DNA of 64,000 nucleotides from Tetracentron sinense (GCA_015143295.1 CM026568.1:35658441-35722440); one strand, 5' to 3'; shown: positions 29,791 through 42,487, counted from the first letter of the stretch. Notes: generated from the sequence alone by a model not told the origin. A program made the numbers and translations.

Positions 29791-30077
29791 TATATTTTAT
29801 AGTTAAATTAATTTACAAAGTATTTCCTATGTGTACATATGCATCGGCATGCCACACACACAATGCACACGAATAAAGATATATGTATACATTCATCTGT
29901 GTGTGTGTGTGTGTGTACACACTAATTTTTCATTAACTTTTATGAATCTTATTGTAATATTTATTTATCTGTTACAATGAGAGAGCATGAGGCTTAAGCC
30001 TCATGCCTTGAGGCTTACGCCTCACACATCTTGAGATCCTAACACCTTGCCTCACGTTTTAAAACATTAATTAAAAC

Positions 30078-31255
30078 AAAATATACACATGACCAAAAAA
30101 TGTAGCATCATTCCACATTTATTACATAAGCAAGTTTGAAACATCAGTTATAGAATTTGATTCAGCCAACAACCGAGTTTGCACACCTATGCTCTTCCAA
30201 TTCTTCAAGAGAGGTTTCTGACAAGGTTTTAAAAATAAATTAATAAATAAATCAGCCGAAAATCACTTACCTTGTAGGGTCCTGAAATATCGATTAAAGG
30301 TCCTTATCATTTTATATTATTTCGCGTGAAATTTTGCAATATTTCGCCAAATTTTTGCAATTATTTGGGGAAATTTTTACATTTTGACCAAGACATTTGT
30401 GATTTTTGCTCCTTGATCCTTTTCACTTGACTTTCCTCCCATTGGAGTTAGGGCTAAATCAACCCAACAAAGCTCATATTGGTCATAATTATTGAGGGGA
30501 TTCTGTCATGAAGAAGTTTTCTGAGAAACATTGTGTGAAATGTAACATTTTATTTTTTTTTCTTTTACTTGATAAGCTTAATTTGAAGACAAATCATGTC
30601 AGATTCAAGTATGTTCAATGTTTTTCTTACTTAATACCATAGTTCAAAAACTCGAAAACTTGAAAGTTAGTCGGGCCGAGTAACTCAAAAAAAAAGACCA
30701 ACTCGGATATATATATATATAATGAAACATAGATAAAAAAATTCATACTGCAAAATAATTTCTACTTTATACAATTTTATTGCAAATTTAAAATAGTCCC
30801 AAAGTAATTGTAATGTTAAAAGCCTAAAATAATCCTAATTTCAAAAATTAGAATCTTCATCTCATTTTCCTCGAATGAGACCTCGATTTGGGTTGAACAA
30901 GATTTTTTTTTTAAATGTCCTATAGTGACTTGGTTGAGTCTTTTGAGTCAAGTGACTCAGCCCGACTCGACCGATTCACTCGGGTAAAAGGGAGCTATTA
31001 AGTTTTTTGGGTGAGTCGACCCGAACTCTATCAATTCAAGTCGACTCGGCCAAGTTTTGAGTCAACTCGCCGAGTTTTTGGACTATGCTTAATACATCCA
31101 TTTGGATGTATAAACATGTTGTGTACGTTACATTCATCTATGATTACGATACACTGCCATCAACGTGACTTTCCTCCATTAGCACCATTACAAATGCATC
31201 TCTTGTATACAACATTTGCTTCTTTTTTTTCCATTTTTTGATTTCTATGTTTGTA
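30078..31255. other. No gene; AT-rich repeat remnants
   Basis: Contains a pair-forming AAGGTTTTAAAAATAAA end near 30,225, a (TA)n run at about 30,707, and a stretch of GAGTCGACTCGG-like motifs (30,935-31,085). These look like parts of decayed hAT-type repeats. No coding region. Confidence 0.5.
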
Positions 31256-31270
31256 ATGTTAAATTTAGTA

Positions 31271-32001
31271 CGAGTAGAGAGGTAGTCATCATTAATCCTC
31301 TCATTAGGGATAGGCACGTTTGATGCTTAGACTCTAAGGGTCTCTTCTCACTAAGATCCTTCGCTCAGGCCTTATGGCGGGTCTTTGTTTCCGTTTCCGC
31401 ATGGGGCAATGTGGAACCCTGGTGTTCCATCCAATGTTGCTTTTTTCTTTGGGAAGCCTCTTTGGATAAGATAATCACTTGTGACCATTTGAAACATAGA
31501 GGGTGAAGGTTGGCTAACCGATGCTTTTTGTGCTTTGAGTCGGAGGAAACGGTGGATCACTTATGCCGTTATGCATTGTTCTTTTGCATTGGAGGTTCTT
31601 TTGCATTGGAGGTTTGGAGTTATTTCCTTGAGCATCTGGGTGTGGCCTAGGTCTTTCTGAATTCCTTTAAGGGCATCTTATCTTGCTAGCTTTTGGCGAG
31701 CTTGGAGGCTCTCATCTCTACTTTATGGGTTTTCTTCCGGGTGTGATTGCTTAATTGATTGAGTGGAATCGTAGAGTATTCGACGATGTGGCTCTTCCCC
31801 CCCAAAGGTTTGTGAGGTTGTATGTTGACTAATCTTCCCCCCCAAAGGTTTTTCTAGAGTTACTGAGATATTGAGTAGGTCTGTCTTGTTTCTTTTCTCT
31901 CCTTTTTCAGCTTCTGGGTTCACTTTCTTGTGATCCCATATGTTGTGTTGTACTTTTGCTACTTGTTTCTATGATATTCTCTTATTTACCGGTCAAGAAA
32001 A
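31271..32001 (+). mobile_element. LINE 3' fragment with target duplication
   Basis: A 731-bp 5'-truncated L1-type LINE. The plus strand encodes the C-terminal zf-RVT region with interruptions (VAFFLWEASLDKIITCDH, later RCFLCFESEETVDHL). It ends in CCGGTCAAGAAAA. Flanks ATGTTAAATTTAGTA (31,256-31,270) and ATGTTAAATCTAGTA (32,002-32,016) are a 15-bp target duplication with one difference. Dead copy. Confidence 0.8.
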
Positions 32002-32016
32002 ATGTTAAATCTAGTA

Positions 32017-33589
32017 TTTCCTACTTTTTCCTCAATTTTGTGATATTTGAAAAAATTGACGGCAAAAAATTCCAAATTTCTGGTGATGTTTGAAAAATTC
32101 CGTTTGAGTATATATTTCCGTTTTATGAGTATTGATTGTATTAAACAATTGTGTAATGGTTATTTATCTATGATTAAGATACATTGCCGTCAGGGCGTCT
32201 TTCCTCCATTACAAATGCATCTCTTTATTTTTATTTTTTTGAATTTTTTGATCCTTGTATGTAATGTTAAATTTAACATTTCCTGAAGTTTTGACAAAAT
32301 ATTCTGTGTTTTTCTTAATTTTTCCCCAATTTTACGATATTTACAAAATTTTCATAGTGACATTTCCAATTTTCTTGTGATAGTTAAAAATTTTCCAATA
32401 GATTTTCCCATTTTTTGAAGTTCGAAATTTCCAATGAAATCAAAATTTAAAACCTCGTTGGTTACCCTGATTTATTTCTCACATTCATAGATTTCTCCCA
32501 GATTGATAAAAATGCAAAGGAACCACCAAATGAAGTTTTTCAGAAGTACATCAAATCCTCACTCTTTCAGTGGCCGCAAAGATATTTTTTAGCAAAAAAT
32601 GCTTCCGCCTACTCCATAGGTGTCAAACCAATTTCATGGGAAAAAAAGTCTTATGATTCTTATACCTATCCAATCGGCTTGTACTTATCCAATTGGCACA
32701 TTGTGGTTTGCTACTTTGCTAATAAAAATGTAGGCACAAATATGTTTTTGTATAAAATATAAGCAGCAGGGGGATTTGTAATTAGTAGAGATTTTATAGT
32801 GCAAATGTAAAAAAATTTGAAATTAGACATATTAACAATTTCCTTGGTTTCAGTTTGAAAAACTTCACAACCATTCTTCCCCCTCTTTCTAAGAGAAAAA
32901 TGTACACAAAAAGACACAAAAACCCTAAACGGAAATAAAAAGAGAAAAAAAATGAGAAGAACTCTTTGAAATCCTAAACCTAACTGAAGAGAGCTCATTG
33001 CTGAAAAAGGAAGATCACAAACACAATTAATTATTGAAGAAGAGGGAAATCTTACCTTCTCTTCTAGAGTTCTATTTTCATAAATCATTATTTTCAATCA
33101 AATCCAAAGCGCCCATGTTTAAAGAAGTTGTTATGCTTATTCTCTTTGACTAATGCACTTGCTTGAGTTCCCTATTTGCTTCAATCTGAATATGTCTATT
33201 CTATTTGCCTAATCAAAGAGCTTACCTTAGTTTCATAATTTCATTATCAATATTGCTCATGTTATTTTGCATTTGCATACTACTACTAGATTACCATTAG
33301 TTTGATTAAATATAATTATTTCTCATGTTATATTGATTCCCTTTTTTGCTTACAACTAGATTAGCCTTAATTTCGTTAATCATTATTCATGTTATTTCAT
33401 TATATTGAACCCCTTTTTCTTACTACTTGGATAATATATTGCATGATTGTAGAATATGTTTTTGGTAATTTTTTCTAGTAATTGGAGAGAAAAAATTGGC
33501 TCAAAGGGTAGGTAAACCATCTTAGGATTTGTGAAAAGGGGTGCCTAACACCTCCTTACCCAAAGAAAAATGCAATTACTATCTCTAGG
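32017..33589. other. No gene recognised
   Basis: AT-rich. The minus-strand segment 32,711-33,097 gives a long open frame that is rich in Phe/Ser/Leu and has no family signature. A GTAAGA donor-like site follows GAGAAG at about 33,055 (minus), so a non-coding leader exon is conceivable but unsupported. Confidence 0.4.
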
Positions 33590-36085
33590 TCAGCAAACGA
33601 GCTAGATCTCCAGGTTGTGTTGGCAGATGAAAATGAGGAGGAATCAAGTCAGGAGATAATGCCAGAATGGGTACTTAGTAAGGTAGAGGAGTTTGGTAAT
33701 TTTGTTGGTGTGTCTTTTGATGGCTTCGAGGACCAGGCTAGGGCGTTGTTTAAGCAGATTGAAAGGGGATAGAGTGAGGCGAGGGGAGGAACCTAGTGGA
33801 GAGTAAGAGAAGGGGAAGGAAGAAGCTAGTAAAGGAACTTAAGAGTTTAGAGTGTCATATCAATGATGAGGGAATGTAGGAGGAGATAATGAAGGAAGTA
33901 GTAGGAAGGTTAGAAGATTTCAGTGTGGTTCTAAATGTCGAAGAAAATCATATCTTGAACCGTTAGAGGATTGGCCAGTCATTATAAAAGGTTTTGATTA
34001 GTCAGTTAGTTAACTCAAATCTAGAAAATCTGATATTGTGTCTTTAAGATACCAAATCTGAACAGATGAAAGACTTCAGGATCTAGAAGATTTGGAGCAG
34101 ATTAGTATCCAATTGGATAGCCCTTCCATCTACAGCAGCATCTGGGGGTATCCTGGTCATATAAAATAGGAATGTGGTGGCAGTGTCTGAGTCAGACTTG
34201 GGAGCTACTTTGTTGTCTGTTATTTGTCGAAGGGTGAGGGACAGTTTTGATAGGGTCTGCACAGGGGTATATGGGCTAAATGATTACAGAGTGTTTCATG
34301 AGTTTTAACGGGAACTAGATGATGTGGGAGCAAGGTGGGGTATACCTTAGTGTTGAGGGTGTGACTTTAATATGGTGTGTGTCTCTTATCAAAAGAGAGG
34401 TGGTTGTAGTACGAAATTTAAGATGAAAGGTTCTGAGGAATTTATATACAAGAATTTTTTTGATTGACAGCCCCCTTAGCGGCGTCTAGTTCACTTGGTC
34501 AACTTGCCCTCCCTAGAGCAATCTCGGACCATATCGGAATATCCCTAGTATGCAGCTATGCTAGACTCTCCCAGGGTGTCTAGTGGTTCCACTCCCTTTA
34601 GATTTGAGAAAATGTGGTTGAAGGCTCCAAATTCTAAGGAAATGGTGGAAGAGGAGTGAAAAGAATCAAATTTTTAAGGCTCCACCAGGACAATACTCGG
34701 GCTGCTCAAAGCTATGAAACAAAGAATTAAGAGATGGAATAGGGATGTATTTGAGATCACACAAGACAAAAAGAACAAATTGTTAGAGATTGAGGAGATA
34801 GATAGGCTAGAAGAATCCTTGTCCCAGTTGAGTCCAGAAGCAGGGAGAGGGGAGGAGTTGTAGGAGAAATTTCAAAATTTGCCTTGAGAGAGGAGATGAG
34901 TTGAAGAAAAAAAATATGGAGTCAGATGGCTTGAGGAGGATAGAAATATCAAAAAAAAAATCCATATTGCCAATTCCAGAAGCAGGACTAACCATATCTC
35001 GCAGCTAAAGGTAGACAATTCGTGGTGTTAGAAGGCGATGATGAAATTCAAAAGATAATATCATTTTATGAAAGGTTATATGAGGAGATACATAGCTATC
35101 GCGAAGTTGGATGGTTTTTAATATTATTTCAGAGGATAGGGCCTAGCTAGAGAGGCCTTTCAGGGATGAGGAGGTTCGATTAGTTACAGAATACAATAGT
35201 GACAAAACACCCAAGCTGGGCCAGGGTTTTCTTATCAGTAAAACAGAAGCTAAATATATATATATATATATTTAACGAGAAACAAAGGAAAATTTTGGCA
35301 AAAGGGATCACAAGAGCATGAACCCACGGGCTAAAAAACAGAAAGAAAGAAAGAAAGAAGAAGGAAAAAGAACAGACCACACAAAAAAGGATGGAGCCAG
35401 AAAGCACACACCTAAATCCTAAATACGCAGAAAATCCAAATAAAATCACTCCTCATGGAATACCAATCCAGAAGTAACCAACAGATCCTCAAATGGATCC
35501 ACTGAGAGGAAGAAGCTACATCATCAAAAACTCTCCAGCTCCTCTCCTTCCAAATCGACAGAGATAATGCCTCCGGTAAAAAGGCCCATAAAACAGCAGA
35601 AGGGGCCTTCAAAGCCCCGGAGCTGGATGGGTTTTGAATCTCTCTATACCAAAATTGTTGGAACATAAATGATACCAACTTTATGAGAGAGGTTAATAAG
35701 TTTTATAAAGATGGGACTTTTGATAAGGTGCTAAATAGTACCTTCATTGTTCTTAATCGGTTATCCAAAGGTGAAAGATGTCGAAGGCTTCAAGATTTCA
35801 GACCGATTCGTCTAGTGGGGACTGGGGAGTGTGTAAAAAATTCTGGCCAAAATCCTAGCAGGCAGATTACAACCAGCAATGGGAAACATTATTTCTTCCA
35901 TACAACTTTGTGAGAGAAAGGTAGATCTTGGATAGTATTCTGAAAGCGAATGAATGTGTGGACCATAGGATTAGGAGTGGGATCCCAGGGATACTAAGTA
36001 CGTTAGACATGGAAAACGCATATGATCGCGATTCACGTTAACTGGGAGTATTTAGGATATATTTTGAAAAGAACGAGGTTTCAGA
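33590..36085 (+). mobile_element. Degenerate LINE (endonuclease and RT remnants)
   Basis: The plus strand shows successive L1-type LINE blocks with many stops and shifts. A pre-endonuclease region at about 33,600-33,770 includes WVLSKVEEFGNFVG. An endonuclease block at about 34,255-34,400 has a YG...FHEF...CDFN pattern. A linker at about 34,690-34,860 includes AMKQRIKRWNRDVFEI. RT block 1-2 remnants at about 35,640-36,045 include FYKDGTFDKVLNSTFIVLN, DFRPI and LDMENAYDR. An opposite-strand LINE tail interrupts it at 35.2-35.6 kb. Long dead. Confidence 0.75.
35215..35620 (-). mobile_element. LINE 3' tail inserted in the degenerate LINE
   Basis: The minus strand encodes the C-terminal region typical of plant LINE ORF2 (ALSLSIWKERSWRVFDD, then ICWLLLDWYS), ending in a 3' UTR with a (TA)n run and a GATAAGAAAA end. 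It splits the plus-strand RT at the conserved SDK-P-LDGF region: the left half is near 35,195 and the right half near 35,610. AGCTGG at both borders may be part of a target duplication. Confidence 0.6.
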
Positions 36086-37780
36086 TTAAGGTTCCGTTTG
36101 TTTTCACATAAAATAGCGGAAAATGGCGATTTTTTGTGGAAAACGGCTTTTTGTCGTATTTGTTTTAGCGTAAAATACTAAAATAATATTGAGGGGACAT
36201 GTTTTATCAATTGATGCCAAATTAAGGAAAATGACTCACCGAAAAAAACTCGGTAAGTTGTTCTCCACGTAAAGCATCAGGAAGTTAAGATTTAGAGTCC
36301 TGGACTCTTTCTATTACTTCCGCCTCCTGGTCTCTTTCATTCTCCTGCAAGGCTGTAACTCCTTTTCTGCCTCTAACTCCTCTTCTCTGAAAATCTTGGC
36401 AGCAGAGACTACTCCGGAAACATCTTGAGGTCATATATTTCTCTCTCTCTCTCTCCAAAGTAGTAGTGCATTCGCACCTTGAAAAGAAAGCCTGAACACG
36501 CTGTCCCAGGGTGAGGAAACTTCTATACACTGATCAATTTAGAAACTATATTTGAAAACAGCTTTAATTTTCTAGTGTTGTTATTTGCAATAGGGTTAAC
36601 AAAGATCTAGTTGGTTCATGTTATAGTGTTTTTCTCTCAATTAGGTGAACTCAGATTCTATACAAATAGTTATACTGAGCGAAAAAATCATTCCAACTTT
36701 AACAATGAGCACAGTGAAGAATACAAATGTTTACACATGTTTACAGAACCCACAAAAATAATATGCTACTGATTTGGTCTGCTTTGTTTTTAAATCTTTG
36801 TTTGTTACAGACAACTATTATCATTCAGCTTTGGCTTAACCAGACAACAGAGGATAGTTTTGGTAGCGAACATTAGGTCTGTTATATTTGTAAAGATCCT
36901 TTGGTTTGAATTCAAGTATTGCATACATCATTAGTCCAATCCTTTGTAGGAAGTAACTACTCCTTTGAAAATAAATCCCAAGACCTCCTTTTTACAAGCA
37001 AAACCCACTTAAATTTGGATAGCTGAAAGGGTATGGAACACAGCTGGTTCTTGGTCAGTCAAATCTCCATGGTAAGCAGTTTCCTACTTTCTCAATGACA
37101 TGATGAATAACCTAAACTGGCTAATTGATGGGGTGAGGGTGAACTTCATAAAGTATTGAAGGGTATAGGATCATCTAACAATGTATTGCCTACACACTGC
37201 ATGTCCAGTGTGCGTTTTTTTTTTGGTTCATCTCTTCATGCCATATTATCCACCTCACATCAAGGTTTACCAGATTTATTTATCATGATGTCTGGGCTCT
37301 GTACCTTATAGAATGAGATACAAGGAATTTCTAGAACATTTTCATTAGGATGATTAATTACTTATCCTAGCATCTTACACCATGCATTGGTGTTGTGCAC
37401 TAATCCTGTGATACGTTTTCTAAATTCGAATTGTTGAAAAGATGGGCCTCAGGATTGTTTCACATGCCTCCAAAATTAATTTAGGATGCCAGAACAAGTC
37501 CTTAACTACTGTAGTATCTATACCACGTGGTTCCCCACTTCCCCCTAGTAAGTATACCTTAGGCCATTGTTCCAGTACTTTAACTTCTCTGTTTTTTTAA
37601 TTAAAAAAAAACTTCTCTGTTGATAGGGCCCTCCATCTTGGTTTTTCTAAGTTTGTTGGACTGATGAAATTTGACAACTGATGCAAACCAACTCAACAGA
37701 ATCAAAATTTCTGCATTCACATTCTACTAATATCTGGATATGAATCCACTTATACTTTTAACAGAGTTTCCTTCTTTTTA
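36086..37780. other. No gene recognised
   Basis: It begins with GGTTCCGTTTGTTTTCACAT, a sequence style common at MITE borders. The rest is ordinary intergenic AT-rich DNA with a short CT microsatellite near 36,441. Confidence 0.4.
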
Positions 37781-38361
37781 TCTTTCCTCCCACAACCATA
37801 TAATAGGAGTTGATCCAAATGACAATATTGCATGTGATTTAGATCAAGAAGTGCAATCTAGTATGCAAAGCATGAAGAGAACACCAAGGGAGGGCCGGAG
37901 GTGAGGGAAGCGAATAGAATACAGAATGGGGGATGAAAAGGGATGACATAGCAAATGCTAAGTTTATTGATTAGAAGAATTTGTAATTGCTATGTTTATG
38001 CTACTGTGTCTCATCTGTAATGAACTTATGCAAAAACCTATACTGGTTTTAAGTAATGATATTTAAAAAAAAATTGTTAATCTTGCTCAAGATCAAGTAT
38101 GTAAGGATTTCAATATTGTTTATGATAGAAATGGAGTCATCAAAAGATCAGGGTGGTGTGAGCAAAGAGGGAAGCAGTTTAGATGGACAAAATCCCTGGA
38201 CCGCCTTTATCTTGAGATCCTAGTTGAGGAAGCAAGATCAGGGAATAAAATTGATAAAACATTTAAGAAGAGTTCATCCGTTTGTGTAGACTGTAGCCAT
38301 AGCAGTAAGTGAAAAGTTAATTTATGTGTTGTCGGGCATGTGGAAAATCATGTAAGGACTC

Positions 38362-39378
38362 TTTTTTTTTTGATAAATAACGAAGAAATATATTAAAGGA
38401 GAAAGAATATATAAGCGATGCGAGAAACATCGCCAAGAGCGAAACTAAGAGGATCAAGCTAAGATGCTTGACCAGTTATACAAAAACGCGGACCAATGGA
38501 CCTTCTTAAAATCAGCTAGAACGGAAGACCAAGAGTATAACAGCCACCCAATCTTGAGAATGGCAGCAGGCAACGAGTCTTCCTTATTTTCAAAGATTCT
38601 TTTATTTCGTTCCCTCCATAATCCCCAATAAATCGCCGCCGGAAGCATCTTCCAAACCTCATTCCCTTTCCTGCTAAACACACCTTTCGGTCATCCCAAC
38701 ACTACTTCCCCCAGGCCTCCTTGCAAGACCCAACTCATCCCAAAAAGCCCCAAATAATAGTTCCACACTGCCTGCGCTTGCAAGCAATGAAGGAAAAGAT
38801 GCTGAACATTCTCCTCAGCCTGTCTGCACATTGTACATCTATTGGGGATGACCATTCCCCTATGCATTAAGTGATCGATCGTGAGCACTTTGTTTAAAGA
38901 AGCTGCCCAAAGGAAAGCCTGAACCTTCGAAGGAATCTGCAATTTCCAGATCTTTTGAAAATCGAGCAAGTGCCTCCCCTCCTCTCCCTCCTCTTTCTTC
39001 CACAGCTCCAGATAGCAATGGGCTGTAGAAAACTCCTCCTCCGCACCACCTTCCCATCTTCGTCTATCTTCCATATCGGGATGAATCACACACGCTGTCA
39101 GAAGCCTTTGCAACTCCAACCATTCTCCCAATTCTCTTTCCCCAAAGTTATCTCTACGAAACCGCAGAACCCATCTAACCTCTCCATCCTGCACCTCATA
39201 GCACTCCTGCACCTCCACCTCTCTCCTCAACACCATCCTGTAAAGGTTTGAAAATCTCCGGCACAGCATGCCATCCCCCAACCAGTCATCTTCCCAAAAT
39301 CGCACCATGCTCCCGTTCCCAACCCTAAATTTCAAGAACTCCTGAATCAAAGCCATAGTCGTCATGACCCATTTCCTG
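38362..39378 (-). mobile_element. 5'-truncated LINE with 16-bp target duplication
   Basis: The minus strand reads the end of L1-type ORF2. From 39,365 down: the RVT-associated region (GNGSMVRFWEDDWLGDG), then zf-RVT (LQIPSKVQAFLWAASLNK, then CTMC and HLFLHC), and after one in-frame stop (38,691-38,693) the terminal IYWGLWRERNKRIFE segment. The poly-A end appears as a T-run at 38,362-38,371. The 16-bp duplication AATCATGTA(A/T)GGACTC flanks it (38,346-38,361; 39,379-39,394), one mismatch. Few stops suggest it is younger than the other LINEs here. Confidence 0.85.
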
Positions 39379-39571
39379 AATCATGTATGGACTCTTAAGG
39401 AATATATCGGAAACTCGTAAGACTACTGGATTTGGATGGAATGATAATATGAAGATGATCACGATGGATCCTATAAAATAAAATGATTATCTTAAGGACA
39501 TGTTAATATTTTTAAATTTATATTGTCGACATTTAATATTTTAATGTTATCATGCATATCTAGGTCGTGAA

Positions 39572-40065
39572 AAATGTTACTTGGTTCGCTTGGTTCGAAT
39601 TCGGGTTCATGGGTTCGCAATTCGCCACTCTATAGTGAACCCGGTTCACTAGGGGTAGGATGAGATAATTCGTTTTTCGGTTCGCTTAGGTTCTTTAGTT
39701 TGGTACTTTGGTTCGTTAGCTTGGTTCATTACTTAAGCATATAAAACAAAATATATATTTTAAATTATATTATAAAAATATATATCTTTTAACATGTAAA
39801 CAATATATTACAAATACTTATTTGAAAAATAATAATTTAAAATGCCTTTTTATGAACAGTTTGTGAACTAGTATAAATTTGACGAACCTAAAGAAAAATA
39901 TCAGTGAATTTGAATGAAAAATTTGACAAACTAAGATTGTATTGAAACCAATATGTGGTTTGCTCAATTTCACGAATCAATCTGAATCGAACCACAAACC
40001 AGTTCAGGTTTGCTCGATTCGCGGTTCGTGGTTCGCTATAGCATGTAGCGAATTTGGTAACCCTG
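39572..40065. mobile_element. hAT-like MITE (GGTTCGC family)
   Basis: 494 bp with an exact 8-bp duplication GTCGTGAA (39,564-39,571; 40,066-40,073). The right end is the complement of CAGGGTTACC; the left (AAATGTTACT) is decayed. GGTTCGC/GCGAACC motifs are repeated near both ends. It interrupts the MYB/SANT-like pseudogene. Confidence 0.68.
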
Positions 40066-40335
40066 GTCGTGAACAATATTTAAACAAGAAGATCAATATG
40101 TGTGTAGAGGTAGCCATTGTAGTTGGTGATAACTAAGCAAAGGAGATTTTTCCAAATCATACACTGATAAAGATATGGAGTCATTTGATAACGTCGCTAA
40201 AGGTGTAACTATGACAATGGATGATGCCATCGAAATTGAAGATGTTCCAGAGAAGACACAAATGGAGCCTAAATGGAGCAGTTGGATGAAAGCTAATTAT
40301 TCTTCGAACTTCCAATCAAGTCAATAACTATAAAG

Positions 40336-41000
40336 CCAAGCACATGGCTTGTGGAACAAACCATTGTTAATGAAATCACCTCAATACTTGCAAACCCAAC
40401 AAGTTCCTTCTCACTCCTTTGTGACAGCTTATATACCTTCACATCTTGCTAGCACTCTTTCAACTCAATTTCTCCCTCGAGTCCACCAGCTATTATCACA
40501 GCATTAATATAATAATTGCATAAACCCCTCTTCAGTAAATTGTGTCAAAGACTCGTCCACTGTATTTGAACCCCTTTCTGATTCTCAATACACTTGCTAA
40601 TTTTAATCTTTTTATTTATCCAAATCAAGCAGTTTGTAAGTATTACTAAAAGGACAAAAAATACAGCCAAGCTTCAAAGCACTATTAAATACGTCACCAG
40701 CCTTCTTAATGTTCTTTACTAATATCCAGTTATTTCATCCATCAAACCCACACGAGTTCTGCAAAATTACGCTAATATGCTACTTAAGCATGCCTTCTCA
40801 TAGAAAAAAAAATGCAAACTTCAAAGAGATTAAAACGAAAAAAATAAAAGTAATAACCTAGAGCAACTTCATTCGGGAATATCATCAAAACAAAAACGGT
40901 TACAGAACCGAAACCTAGAATTTAAGAATCAAAACACCAAAACCTTGATAGAAATATGTGTAAAAGAAAAGAGATGAGAGAATATAACCTGCTAATGAAA
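40336..41000. other. No gene recognised
   Basis: Intergenic or intronic sequence without family signatures on either strand. Confidence 0.4.
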
Positions 41001-41345
41001 TGTAGTCGATGCAGGCAATAATTAACGAGCTTTAAAGATAATCTCCTCAATTTTGTCCATATATTTATAACTGCTGCTTTCTCTGAGATTGGATTAGGGC
41101 TTCATTAGGGTTTGGATGGAACGTTGTTTCAAGAGGATTGAGAAAGTTTTATCTTGTTTAAAGAGATGGAGACAGTCTGAATGAGAGTTCGTGGATTCTG
41201 AAATCGTCATCTGTTCAGGCTCAGTGGGAGAGAGGGGAAGAGAGAATCTGTTCCCGACGTGTGTACATCTTAGCTTCGCATCCAGTGCAGTGGGTGTCAC
41301 GTGTCACGTCTCACGTGTGAACTTTAATTCCGCAAAAATATCCCC
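41000..41345 (-). promoter_or_regulatory. Candidate minus-strand promoter and leader exon
   Basis: On the minus strand, two telobox-like elements (AAACCCTAATG and AGCCCTAAT) lie in a purine/pyrimidine-skewed leader near 41,110, a TTATAAATATAT box near 41,065, and a CAG/GTTATA donor-like site near 40,990. CACGTGT (G-box core) sequences occur at 41,300-41,320. This looks like a plant promoter with a 5' leader. It could supply the missing first exon of the CID gene about 13 kb away, but nothing here proves the link. Confidence 0.35.
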
Positions 41346-42487
41346 GCAAGTAGGGCTGCCAAATGGCATGTCCTTCATTTTACGGCCGGGCCCTCGCAAT
41401 TAAGGGTTAAACCCTAGCCCTGCGATGACTGAATTGGCCCAGATCAAGCTCTACCTTTAAGTGTCAGGCCTTAAAGAGTAGTAAAAAAAAATCTTATACA
41501 TTGCTACTTAATACTAATTTGAAATCAACCCTCATTAATTTTCTGGTCGTCCCAAGATACAATGCCAAAAAAAGTAGGACGGAGTTATTAATTTATACTT
41601 TTTCTACTAATAACAAAGTATAATATTTGAGGAGTGATAGTCTTATTCTCAATCAACTCATACTCTCACTCTCTACCTATCACTTGTCCATTCTGATAAG
41701 AGATAGTGCTTCAATCATTGCAAATTCAACGAATGATTGGTGGAGAGAGAGAGAGAGTAAACATAGACTGAGAGTAGCGATAGTATTCTTCATAATATTT
41801 TTCTTAAATTAACAATAGTATAATGTATTTATTCTTTTTTTATAATAAAAGGATATATAATATCTCTATATTTTGTTATGTAATTTTGCTATATGATTTT
41901 ATTTCCATATATTCAATTTTGATGCAATATTAACATGAGACATACATAGATCTTATATGTTTAATATAGATTTTATTAAGTGTTAGCATAAATCTTGATA
42001 CTAATTTTGATATAGTGATAACATAATGTATTTTAAAACATTATTGGCATAAAAGTATAAGTACTGGCATGCATATAATTTTGGTATAGAATTAACAATA
42101 AGCATAGTTCTATGACATATTAATATATACTATATTAAGACAGTGTATTAAAGTTTTACTCTATAAAGCATACATAATTAATATATATAGTATAAATGCT
42201 ATACATAATATACAATACTATACATGTATAAATATGGTATAGTAGATCTTGTGGAGGGACGGGTCGGGCAGGACAAGGCCCCAACTTGTCCCTTGAGTTA
42301 GAAGACTTTCAAATTCGCGACCAGCTTGATTCGTTTATCGACCCTAGAACTTGGGATATACTTGGACGGAACCGTGGCCCAATTTAGGGCCTAGCTTATT
42401 AAAAAATAAGTAATGGTTTTATTACGAGAAAGAGCGCGGAGAGGGAGCGTAAAGGTATTGCTTGGATTTTGTTAGAAAAATAGTTAA
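41346..42487. other. No gene; AT-rich
   Basis: Mostly AT-rich sequence with many TATA/ATATAT stretches (41,820-42,240). A GAGAGAGAGA tract is at about 41,743. No coding signature. Confidence 0.5.

Larger units (their letters stand above)
28487..30069. mobile_element. hAT-like element (GAGGCTTA family) with nested insertions
   Basis: The left end is CAGTGTTTTAAAAGGC; the right end is the complement of TAATGTTTTAAAACG. Flanks TTTAAAAC (28,479-28,486) and ATTAAAAC (30,070-30,077) share seven of eight bases. Ends carry GAGGCTTA/TAAGCCTC arrays as in the element at 8,360. A Helitron sits inside and explains the greater length. No transposase coding seen. Confidence 0.72.
37790..40335 (+). pseudogene. 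MYB/SANT-like (LIMYB-type) pseudogene split by two transposons
   Basis: Pieces of one plus-strand coding region occur in order. At about 38,160-38,310: GKQFRWTKSLDRLYLEILVE and ARSGNKIDKTFKK. At about 38,343-38,361 and then from 39,379: VENHVRTLKEYIG, then, after a frame change, TTGFGWNDNMKMITMDP. At about 40,100-40,330: VAIVVGDN, then ESFDNVAKGVTMTMDD. These follow the order of plant MYB/SANT-like domain proteins (PF12776 type, as in L10-interacting MYB proteins and Harbinger-associated proteins). Stops, frameshifts and two insertions make it non-functional. The 37,790-37,905 part is only tentatively linked. Confidence 0.7.

Noticed and set aside
35180-35678. Minus-strand frames near 35.2-35.7 kb as a host gene
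   Set aside because: The WKERSWRVFDD and ICWLLLDW segments are LINE ORF2 C-terminal patterns, so it is a nested LINE tail.
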